Shown in pieces: positions 56,031-62,920 of a DNA stretch of 64,000 nucleotides. The stretch is from Rugosibacter aromaticivorans (GTDB lineage: Bacteria; Pseudomonadota; Gammaproteobacteria; Burkholderiales; Rhodocyclaceae), in the NCBI RefSeq assembly GCF_000934545.1, contig NZ_CP010554.1, positions 806,001 through 870,000 on the forward strand, in the 5' to 3' direction. Position 1 is the stretch's first letter, and every line of letters begins with the position of its first letter. The notes below the pieces were generated by a model. The model did not search any database. It saw only the letters and a list, made by a program, of their open reading frames with translations, and had not been told where the DNA came from. A program made the translations under genes and the position numbers.

Positions 56031-56534
56031 ATGGATACCAAGCAATTTCGTAATGCGCTGGGCAGCTTTGCGACGGGCGTTACCATCATTACGACACGTG
56101 ATGAGCAGGGTGGCGCGATTGGCGTAACCGCGAATAGTTTTAATTCACTCTCGCTTGACCCGCCGCTGGTGCTGTGGAGTATTGGAGTCAAAGCCTTCAG
56201 TTACCCGGCGTTTGCCAAAGCCAAACATTTTGCGGTGCATGTTTTGGCGGCAGATCAGCAAGCGTTGTCAGATCGTTTTGCACGGCCTTCGACTGAAAAG
56301 TTCGATGGTGTTGCATTTGAACACGGGCTGGGCGAGGTGCCCTTGTTCCCGGGTTGCGCAGCAGTGTTCGAGTGTTCAACCGAGCGTTGTGTTGAAGGGG
56401 GCGACCATGTCATAATGATCGGGCGTGTAGAGCGCTTTACCGTAAATGAGACGGCATTACCGCTGATGTTTTACCGGGGGCGTTATGTTATCCCCGAAGC
56501 GGGCGGCATTTTCTCACCACCTGCCAAGGTATAA
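56031..56534 (+). CDS. Flavin reductase family protein
   Basis: 167 residues of the HpaC/FMN-binding split-barrel type: FRNALGSFATGVTIITTRDE, GAIGVTANSFNSLSLDPPLVL, and GGDHVIMIGRVERF. Supplies reduced flavin to two-component monooxygenases. The luciferase-like gene at 44675 is the only flavin monooxygenase candidate in the window, so they probably work together despite the distance. Confidence 0.9.
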   Translation: MDTKQFRNALGSFATGVTIITTRDEQGGAIGVTANSFNSLSLDPPLVLWSIGVKAFSYPAFAKAKHFAVHVLAADQQALSDRFARPSTEKFDGVAFEHGLGEVPLFPGCAAVFECSTERCVEGGDHVIMIGRVERFTVNETALPLMFYRGRYVIPEAGGIFSPPAKV

Positions 56535-56630
56535 ACGGTATAGTTAGTTCACCATATGAAATTGACGGCTTTACCAGATGTTTGCCTGAATGTGTTTTTA
56601 TCAATCTAATAACGGAATAAGGAGAGTCTC

Positions 56631-57581
56631 ATGGGAGTTACCCGAATTGGTCACGTTTCTTTACGCGTGATGGACATTGCTGCCTCTGTTAACCACTACA
56701 CCAAGGTGGTTGGCATGGATGTTACCCATCGTGACAGCGATGGCACCACGTACCTTAAATGCTGGGATGAATGGGACAAGTATTCCGTCGTGCTCAGACC
56801 CTCTGACCGTGCGCAGCTTGATCATATTGCTTATAAAGTAGAGAACGATGCAGACCTTGATGTTCTGGGTAAGCGGGTGGCGGATGCAGGTGTTGCAGTG
56901 AGTAAGCATGCAGCGGGCGAGCTGACATTTTGCGGCCGTTCGATCAGCTTTATGCTGCCTAGCGGTCAGCGGATGTATCTTTTTGCTCAGAAGGATTTTC
57001 TGGGTAAGGATGTCGGCGTGATGAATCCTGATCCCTGGCCCGACTCAAGGCATGGCATTGGCGTACATTGGCTGGATCACTGCCTGATTCTGGGCGAATT
57101 GAATCCTGAAAAAGGCATCAACCATGTGGCTGATTGTCATGATTTCCTGAAGGGTGCGCTGGATTTTCGTCTGACCGAGCAAGCCATGGTTGGGCCAGGC
57201 CATAAAGTGATGGCAGCCGCCTTTATGACGCGCACCGTTAAGCCGCATGACATTGCCATTGTTGGCGCGCCGACTGATGGCTTCCATCATTTGTCTTTTT
57301 TCCTGGATGGCTGGCATGACATCCTGCATGCGGGTGACGTGCTGTCCAAGAACCGCGTCAAGATTGAACTCCTGCCTTCCCGTCATGGCATTACACGGGG
57401 TGAAACTATTTACTTCTTTGATCCCAGTGGTATCCGTAATGAAACCTTTGGCGGCCTGGGTTACGCGGCTCACCCGGATATGCCAGTTATCACCTGGGTA
57501 GAAGAAGAAATGGCACGAGGTATTTTTTACACTGCACGTGAGTGGGTGGATTCCTTCTCCAGCGCTTATACGGCGGTGTAA
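56631..57581 (+). CDS. Catechol 2,3-dioxygenase-type extradiol dioxygenase
   Basis: 316 residues, two-domain vicinal-oxygen-chelate enzyme of the XylE/NahH size class. Iron ligands: His in GVHWLDHCL, His in GFHHLSFFLDG and Glu in SGIRNETFGG, with YFFDPSG preceding. It performs meta cleavage of a catechol. No NahC-type 1,2-dihydroxynaphthalene dioxygenase occurs in the window, so this enzyme either acts on the bicyclic diol or on catechol lower in the pathway. ATG preceded by AAGGAGAG. A dispersed repeat begins right after its stop. Confidence 0.93.
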   Translation: MGVTRIGHVSLRVMDIAASVNHYTKVVGMDVTHRDSDGTTYLKCWDEWDKYSVVLRPSDRAQLDHIAYKVENDADLDVLGKRVADAGVAVSKHAAGELTFCGRSISFMLPSGQRMYLFAQKDFLGKDVGVMNPDPWPDSRHGIGVHWLDHCLILGELNPEKGINHVADCHDFLKGALDFRLTEQAMVGPGHKVMAAAFMTRTVKPHDIAIVGAPTDGFHHLSFFLDGWHDILHAGDVLSKNRVKIELLPSRHGITRGETIYFFDPSGIRNETFGGLGYAAHPDMPVITWVEEEMARGIFYTAREWVDSFSSAYTAV

Positions 57582-57609
57582 GTTTCCGTATTGCCAGCGC
57601 CGACTTTTC
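57582..57609 (-). repeat. Dispersed short repeat, copy 7 (intergenic)
   Basis: Minus-strand core AAAAGTCGGCGCTGG exact, tail CAATACGGAAAC. It starts at the base after the extradiol dioxygenase stop and precedes the terminator. Confidence 0.82.
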
Positions 57610-57643
57610 GTCAGGTGCAGGCTGACGCGCATTGCGCAGTACC

Positions 57644-57676
57644 AAGCAGCAACCTTATGGTTGCTGCTTTTTTTTT
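57644..57676 (+). terminator. Rho-independent terminator
   Basis: Stem AAGCAGCAACC / GGTTGCTGCTT, loop TTAT, followed by a run of Ts. Ends the transcript of the SDR-flavin reductase-extradiol dioxygenase genes. Confidence 0.93.
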
Positions 57677-57898
57677 GCACTTCACTCATGGGAAGAAGCG
57701 TTGTCGGAAACTATAAATGAGTGACCACATATTTACTCTACAGAATTCATTACGTGAATGATGATTATCCCAATAAAGGCATTGCGTCAGGCTGTGGAGC
57801 GAGGATAATAGCGCCATGAAAATAGCTTAAGTAGGTGGAAGGCCGGGCCATTTTAATCTTGCTTTGCTGCAATGCATACATGAGGAGTAATTACACAT
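57677..57898 (+). promoter_or_regulatory. Promoter region of second oxygenase operon
   Basis: A gene-free stretch following the terminator and leading to GAGGAG and the ATG at 57899. The whole gene-free gap runs 57582-57898 (317 bases): repeat copy 7, terminator, then this region. It contains ATTCA-N5-TGAAT at 57745-57759; TTACGTGAATG within it resembles TTATGTGAATG at 44112-44122 in the lysR divergent region, hinting at shared LysR control. No exact promoter boxes assigned. Confidence 0.4.
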
Positions 57899-59233
57899 AT
57901 GACTTCGCTGAAGCCAACCATTCCCCCGTTAGTGAAGAACGAGGGCGGGCAGGTTAGCCGCCAAATCTTTACTGACCCAGCACTGTACCGTGTCGAACTG
58001 GATCAGGTGTTTGGCCGTGCCTGGCTGTTTCTGGCGCACGATACCCAATTACCGAAGCCCGGGGATTTTCTCAACACGTTTATGGGTGAAGACCCTATTC
58101 TGGTGATCCGCCAGAATGATGGTTCGATCAAGGCGTTTCTGAATGCCTGTACGCATCGCGGCCCCTTGCTTTGTCAGGCCGAAGAAGGGCGGGCGAAAAC
58201 CTTTCAATGCACTTACCATGGCTGGGTGTTTGGCATCGATGGCAGTTTGATTGACGTGCGGCCGGAAGGTGAGGCTTCCTACGGTGCGCGCAAGGCTGAG
58301 TTTGGTCTGAAGTCAATCCGGATCGAATCCTACAAAGGCTTGTGGTTTGGTAATTTTGATGACGAGACAGCCTCTCTGAAGGATTTTCTGGGTGACTTTA
58401 CTTGGTACCTGGACACCATTTTTGATCCGCTACCCACCGGGGTTGAGTTTGTCGGCGGCACCATGCGCCAGCGCCTGAAATGCAACTGGAAGCTTGCGGC
58501 AGAAAATATCGTCGCTGATACTTATCATGTGTTTGCTGCCCATGCCGTGGCGGCCGGAGTGAATATGAGTCGGGCAACGATGCGCTTGCCCGTGGGTATT
58601 GAGCCGGGCGGGCCGCCGGGCATCTCGGCGACGGTGTCGGGGCATGGCTGGAATGCGCATAGCGATGGCTATGGCTCGTATGCCCTGTTCCGTGACCCAA
58701 AACAGTGGATGGCTTATGTGGATCGTCAGCGTCCTCGCTACATTGAGCGACTGGGGGCGGAACGGGCGCAGTTCATTGGTTCCTCGATCGACGGCGGGAT
58801 GTTCCCGAATTTTCTTTTCGTGCCGGGCTTCACTTACCGTCAGATTCATCCCAAAGGTCCGGATGAATGTGAAATTTGGATGTGGACGGTGGTCGACAAA
58901 GAATTGCCCGATGAGCTAAAGCAGGAAATGGTGCGCTTTAACGCGCGGATGCTGGGCACTTCCGGCATGTTCGAAATGGATGATTGCGCGAACATGGAAC
59001 GGATCACGACGACCTTGCATGGCACCCTGGGGCGTCACCAGTATTCGGATTACACCATGGGGCAAGGGCTTGAAGCGCGCCATGAAATCTATCCTGGCCT
59101 GGTGGAAAAGCGTATTTCCGACAACGGCTTTCGTGGCTACTACCGTCGCTGGGCCGAATACATGCAGGCGAATTCGGCGAAGGACATTCCGCCCACCGAA
59201 AATTTGCGTCACAAGGAGCGCTCCCATGGCTGA
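57899..59233 (+). CDS. Aromatic ring-hydroxylating dioxygenase alpha subunit 2
   Basis: 444 residues. Rieske motifs CTHRGPLLC and CTYHGWVFG; catalytic DTYHVFAAHA with the two His, and late Asp in EMDDCANMER. It is related to subunit 1 (WLFLAHDTQLPKPGDF) but differs through the substrate-binding half (GGPPGISATVSGHGWNAHSD), so a different substrate is likely. A salicylate- or benzoate-type hydroxylase would complete a naphthalene pathway but this is inference. No ferredoxin or reductase is adjacent; it may borrow those at 44248 and 46840. Confidence 0.94.
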   Translation: MTSLKPTIPPLVKNEGGQVSRQIFTDPALYRVELDQVFGRAWLFLAHDTQLPKPGDFLNTFMGEDPILVIRQNDGSIKAFLNACTHRGPLLCQAEEGRAKTFQCTYHGWVFGIDGSLIDVRPEGEASYGARKAEFGLKSIRIESYKGLWFGNFDDETASLKDFLGDFTWYLDTIFDPLPTGVEFVGGTMRQRLKCNWKLAAENIVADTYHVFAAHAVAAGVNMSRATMRLPVGIEPGGPPGISATVSGHGWNAHSDGYGSYALFRDPKQWMAYVDRQRPRYIERLGAERAQFIGSSIDGGMFPNFLFVPGFTYRQIHPKGPDECEIWMWTVVDKELPDELKQEMVRFNARMLGTSGMFEMDDCANMERITTTLHGTLGRHQYSDYTMGQGLEARHEIYPGLVEKRISDNGFRGYYRRWAEYMQANSAKDIPPTENLRHKERSHG

Positions 59234-59762
59234 TCAGGCACTGAAGATGGCAACGCCGGAAACACATTTAGCCTTTCACTATCTCCTGGCAAAAGAAGCC
59301 CGGATGCTGGATGAATATTGTTATACCGAATGGATGGAACTGATCGCCCCGGAGATTCATTATTCAATTCCGGCGCGGCGCAGCCACCACATACGCGATC
59401 ATCGGGAAAAGGATTTCCGCAAATTTGATACGGATCATTATGACGATGACCATGAGTCGCTGCTGTTGCGCACCATGCGCCTCGCGAATCCGGCGGGTGT
59501 GTCGAGCAACGACCCGCGACCACGGGAAATTCGGGTGATATCGAATATCGAAGTGTTTGCCCAGGAGAGGCCGGAGACTTACCGCGTGAATTCAGTCATC
59601 CAGCTGGTACGTAACCGCTTGCTCGATGATGATTCCGGTATCGCTGGACGGCGTGAAGATCTATGGCGCGGCAGCGTTGCGGCGGGGTTCCTGTTGGTGC
59701 GCCGTACGGTGTGGATTTCACAAAACACGATTTTGATGCCCAATATGGCCAGCATTCTCTAA
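59226..59762 (+). CDS. Aromatic ring-hydroxylating dioxygenase beta subunit 2
   Basis: 178 residues from ATG 59226 (MADQALKMATPETHLAFHYL), overlapping the alpha stop by 8 bases; AAGGAG lies just upstream. Beta-subunit pattern EARMLDEYCYTEWMELIAPE, RTMRLANPAGVSSNDPRPR, GRREDLWRGSVAAGFLLVRR. Partner of alpha subunit 2. Confidence 0.92.
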   Translation: MADQALKMATPETHLAFHYLLAKEARMLDEYCYTEWMELIAPEIHYSIPARRSHHIRDHREKDFRKFDTDHYDDDHESLLLRTMRLANPAGVSSNDPRPREIRVISNIEVFAQERPETYRVNSVIQLVRNRLLDDDSGIAGRREDLWRGSVAAGFLLVRRTVWISQNTILMPNMASIL

Positions 59763-59800
59763 TTACAGGGACACTTATTTAATTACAGGGACACTTATTT
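59761..59800 (+). repeat. Perfect tandem 20-bp duplication before flavoprotein start
   Basis: AATTACAGGGACACTTATTT occurs twice without mismatch (59761-59780, 59781-59800), ending two bases before ATG 59802. The unit supplies the sequence immediately upstream of the start, so translation of the flavoprotein gene may depend on it. No AGGAG is present; CAGGGA is the nearest match. Confidence 0.9.
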
Positions 59801-59801
59801 T

Positions 59802-61562
59802 ATGGAACGTTTGAATTTTGATTGTGATGTGTTGGTGGTGGGCGGGGGTATTGGCGGGGCGCGGGCAGCGTTGCGCGCTAAAGAACTCGGGTCCAAGGTC
59901 ATTCTGGTAGAAAAAGCGGTGATCGCACGCGCCGGCCCGATGACCTACGTCCATAGCCAATTTGCCCCCTACAAGCGGGTTGAAGGGGAAGAGATGACGG
60001 ACTGGATCAACGAGTTCGCCGTGGGTGCGAATTATCTCGCCGATCAGGATTGGGTTGCCCAGTATGTGCGGGAGAGTTATGACCGGGTACAGGAGCAGAT
60101 TGACTGGGGTGTGCCTTATTCACGGCAGCCGGATGGCGCGCTGAAATACGTCAAGGTACGCGGCCACAAGTTAGGCACCACACTCGGGGTTGATGGCCGG
60201 GTGTGCATGGAAATTCTGCGCAAGCGGCTGAAGGCTGCAGGCGTTACGATCATTGAAAAAGTGGCAGTGGTTGATTTGCTCACCAGCGATGGCAAGCGTC
60301 CCACGCAGGGGAGCATTTCCGGCGCGATCGGGGTGGAGGTGCGCACTGGCCAGGTGCATGTGTTCCGTGCCAAGAATGTCATTCTCAATGTAGGCCCGTT
60401 TTACCCGAAGATTCATTACGCATTTGCCGACCATTGCACTGGCGAAGGACATGCTGCTGCCTGGCGCGTGGGGGCTGATTTTGCCGGCATGGAGTTTGCG
60501 CAGTTCGCCGCCTGGAGTTACTTCAACAAGCAGTTTTTCACCCCGGGTCAGGCAAAAATTCAGGGCGTGGGCGCACATTTTATCAACAAGGCGGGTGAGC
60601 GCTTTATGTCAAAATATGACCCGATCTGGGCTGAACAGTCGGGCTTGTTCCAGATTGCGCGAGCCATCATCACTGAAAACATTGAAGGCCGCGGGCCTTG
60701 CTATCTCGATCTGCGTCATGTCCCGCAAGAAGATATCGACTTGCTTTACGAAGTCAGCCCGACGGTGAAGCGGGCGTTCAATGAGTTTGGCATTGACCCC
60801 CGCAAGGATATTCTTGAGCTGGGGCCTTTTGTGGTAATCGGTACGATGAGCGGCAGCGGCCCGCATATCGACTTGAATGGCGCGACCAATATCCCTGGCC
60901 TGTATGGCGCTGGCTATGGCACGTCCTGCCCGCATCTGATGTCGGGTATCAGTGGCAGTGGCATATCCAGCTGGTCTGCTGTCGCCGGTTATCGCGCAGG
61001 GGAACATGCGGCACAGCGAACAAAGTCAGTTGATCTTTCCCCGTTGCATGATGCCCAGATAAAAGAAACGCTGGACTGGTATTTTGCGCCCATGCGCAAA
61101 GTCAGACCAATGCGACCATCCGAGGTCTGGATGGAAATTGGCAAAGTGTCGTCTGACCCGGGTTTTGCGCTTTTCAAGACTGAGAAACGTATCCAGGAGG
61201 CGATCAAGCAGTTTGAATCGATTCGAGAGCATATTCTGCCGAAACTCTACGCGCCGGATTTTCACGAACTCGAAAAAGCCAGCGAAGTGCGTAACTATTT
61301 AGATATGGCCATTCTGACCTGCAAGGCCATGCTACAGCGAACAGAAAGCCGGGGAGAGTTGTTCCGTGTGGATTACCCTTACATGGATAACGATAATTGG
61401 CTTAAGTGGTTGCTTGCGCGACGTGGCGCGGACGAGAAGGGTGAGCCAGAGTTTCGCACCGTCGAACTGGATTACAGCCGCTGGCCTGTCCAGCCCCCCC
61501 GCGGCAAGACGCCCAGCCCATATACCGTACCTGAACGATTTGCTGTAGGGAGTGTGCAATGA
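59802..61562 (+). CDS. FAD-dependent AprA/SdhA-like flavoprotein
   Basis: 586 residues. FAD motif VLVVGGGIGGARAALRAKE at the N-terminus. The SdhA/AprA-type capping domain and C-terminal helical part follow (GPCYLDLRHVPQED, GTMSGSGPHIDLNGATNIPG, GYGTSCPHLMSGISGSG, TLDWYFAPMRKVRPMRPSE). It is closer in layout to adenylylsulfate-reductase/fumarate-reductase flavoproteins than to SdhA, and lacks the SHTVAAQGG covalent-flavin block. It overlaps the ferredoxin gene (ATGA), so the two form a redox pair like AprAB. No sulfur genes surround it; a role in reducing or dehydrogenating an aromatic intermediate is inferred. Confidence 0.8.
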   Translation: MERLNFDCDVLVVGGGIGGARAALRAKELGSKVILVEKAVIARAGPMTYVHSQFAPYKRVEGEEMTDWINEFAVGANYLADQDWVAQYVRESYDRVQEQIDWGVPYSRQPDGALKYVKVRGHKLGTTLGVDGRVCMEILRKRLKAAGVTIIEKVAVVDLLTSDGKRPTQGSISGAIGVEVRTGQVHVFRAKNVILNVGPFYPKIHYAFADHCTGEGHAAAWRVGADFAGMEFAQFAAWSYFNKQFFTPGQAKIQGVGAHFINKAGERFMSKYDPIWAEQSGLFQIARAIITENIEGRGPCYLDLRHVPQEDIDLLYEVSPTVKRAFNEFGIDPRKDILELGPFVVIGTMSGSGPHIDLNGATNIPGLYGAGYGTSCPHLMSGISGSGISSWSAVAGYRAGEHAAQRTKSVDLSPLHDAQIKETLDWYFAPMRKVRPMRPSEVWMEIGKVSSDPGFALFKTEKRIQEAIKQFESIREHILPKLYAPDFHELEKASEVRNYLDMAILTCKAMLQRTESRGELFRVDYPYMDNDNWLKWLLARRGADEKGEPEFRTVELDYSRWPVQPPRGKTPSPYTVPERFAVGSVQ

Positions 61563-61819
61563 TTGAACATATTGATCTCGTGGCCTGTGATGGTTGCAAT
61601 GTCTGTATCGATAGTTGTCCGACCGATGTGTTGCGCATGGTCGAAGTGGCAGCGCCCTGGGAAGAAAAAGGCTGGAAGGCTGTGGTGATGTATCCCAATG
61701 AATGTCACTCGTGCCGCCTGTGTGCGATTGACTGTCATGTGGATGCGATTCGCGTGACTCATGAGCTGCATATTCCGCCGCCGTTTATTAACTTTACCGA
61801 ATTGACCGATAAGAAATAA
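61559..61819 (+). CDS. 2[4Fe-4S] ferredoxin-like protein (AprB-like)
   Basis: 86 residues. Two cluster motifs: CDGCNVCIDSCP and CHSCRLCAIDCHVDAI; in the second the usual CP is CH. Spacing between motifs is enlarged (~34 residues, PWEEKGWKAVVMYPNE), as in AprB. It overlaps the flavoprotein gene by four bases and should carry its electrons. Confidence 0.88.
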   Translation: MIEHIDLVACDGCNVCIDSCPTDVLRMVEVAAPWEEKGWKAVVMYPNECHSCRLCAIDCHVDAIRVTHELHIPPPFINFTELTDKK

Positions 61820-61834
61820 AGGGAGGGACATCGC

Positions 61835-62905
61835 ATGCTGATTGTGGCTGGTAATAAAGGGGTTTTCAGCTTGGCTGACGATGGCCGCACCGGTCCGTCA
61901 TTTTTTGCAGGTGAGCAGGTTTTTGCGCTGGCAGCGCATGGCCAGCGCGTTGCGGTAGCCATTCTGAAAAAAGGGGTCAGGCTCAGTGAAGATGGCGGGG
62001 CCTCCTGGCGGGATATCTCCACAGGATTGCCCTCGCAGGATGTGCGGTCGCTTGCGTTCGATCCCCATCAGCCGGAACGTTTGTATGCCGGCACGGAACC
62101 CCCGGCGATCGCATGCCATCGTGGTGCTGAATGGTCGCTTTGTGGCGATCTGATGGCGCTACCTGAATCTAAAGACTGGTCGTTCCCCGTGCGTCCTGGT
62201 ATTCCCCATGTACGGTCGATCACCGTCAGTCCGGTGGATTCCCACGTGATTTACGCAGCGATTGAAGTGGGTTCGTTTCTCATCAGCCGCGATAGAGGCA
62301 TGACCTGGTCAGTTGCAGAAGGCATTGGCCATGATCTGCATCGGACCATTATTCATCCAGCAAAACCGGATCGCTTGTTGGTTGCCACGGGGATGGATAC
62401 CGGTGCTTACCGCGGTGGTAAAGGGGTTTATCGTAGCGAAGATGGGGGAAGCACCTGGTCAAGCGCAAATGAGGGATTAGGCCATCGCCTGTACGCAGAA
62501 GATGCCATTGCCTTTCATCCGCAAGATCCGGCCACCGCATTTCTTGCGGCGGCGGATGGTATTCCGCCGCATTGGGCTTCGATCATTGGCCTGGCAACCG
62601 GCGTCATGAGCGGCAATGTTTACTTTTTATCTCCGTCAAAATTTCGCCGTCGCAAAGGCGCAGATATTGCCATTTATCGAACACGGGATGCTGGAAAAAA
62701 CTGGGCGCTTGTGCCCGATACCAATCAGCAGGGTCTGTTCGATATGGTCTGGGCGCTGGAGTCTGGTTATGCCGATGATGGTTCACCTGCCGTTTATTTC
62801 GCAACAACGGGAGGGGAAGTGCGTGCGTCTTATGATGGTGGCGATACCTGGCGTGTCATTGCAAAGGAGATGGGGGCGATTACGCATCTGCATCCACTTC
62901 ACTAA
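61835..62905 (+). CDS. Asp-box (BNR/YCF48-like) beta-propeller protein
   Basis: 356 residues without signal peptide. Five Asp-box repeats S-x-D-x-G-x-x-W are visible: SEDGGASW, SRDRGMTW, SEDGGSTW, TRDAGKNW and SYDGGDTW, with SLAFDPHQPERLYAGT-type strands between. This forms a sortilin/YCF48-like propeller. Related proteins act as assembly factors or glycan-binding modules; none is an obvious enzyme here. Located 15 bases after the ferredoxin gene, it may assist assembly of the flavoprotein complex, which is inference. Confidence 0.82.
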   Translation: MLIVAGNKGVFSLADDGRTGPSFFAGEQVFALAAHGQRVAVAILKKGVRLSEDGGASWRDISTGLPSQDVRSLAFDPHQPERLYAGTEPPAIACHRGAEWSLCGDLMALPESKDWSFPVRPGIPHVRSITVSPVDSHVIYAAIEVGSFLISRDRGMTWSVAEGIGHDLHRTIIHPAKPDRLLVATGMDTGAYRGGKGVYRSEDGGSTWSSANEGLGHRLYAEDAIAFHPQDPATAFLAAADGIPPHWASIIGLATGVMSGNVYFLSPSKFRRRKGADIAIYRTRDAGKNWALVPDTNQQGLFDMVWALESGYADDGSPAVYFATTGGEVRASYDGGDTWRVIAKEMGAITHLHPLH

Positions 62906-62920
62906 CTAGGGGAGAGGTCG

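Noticed and set aside
59802-61819. Dissimilatory adenylylsulfate reductase AprAB
   Set aside because: Layout is similar, but no sulfate-activation or sulfite-reduction genes are near and the context is aromatic degradation.
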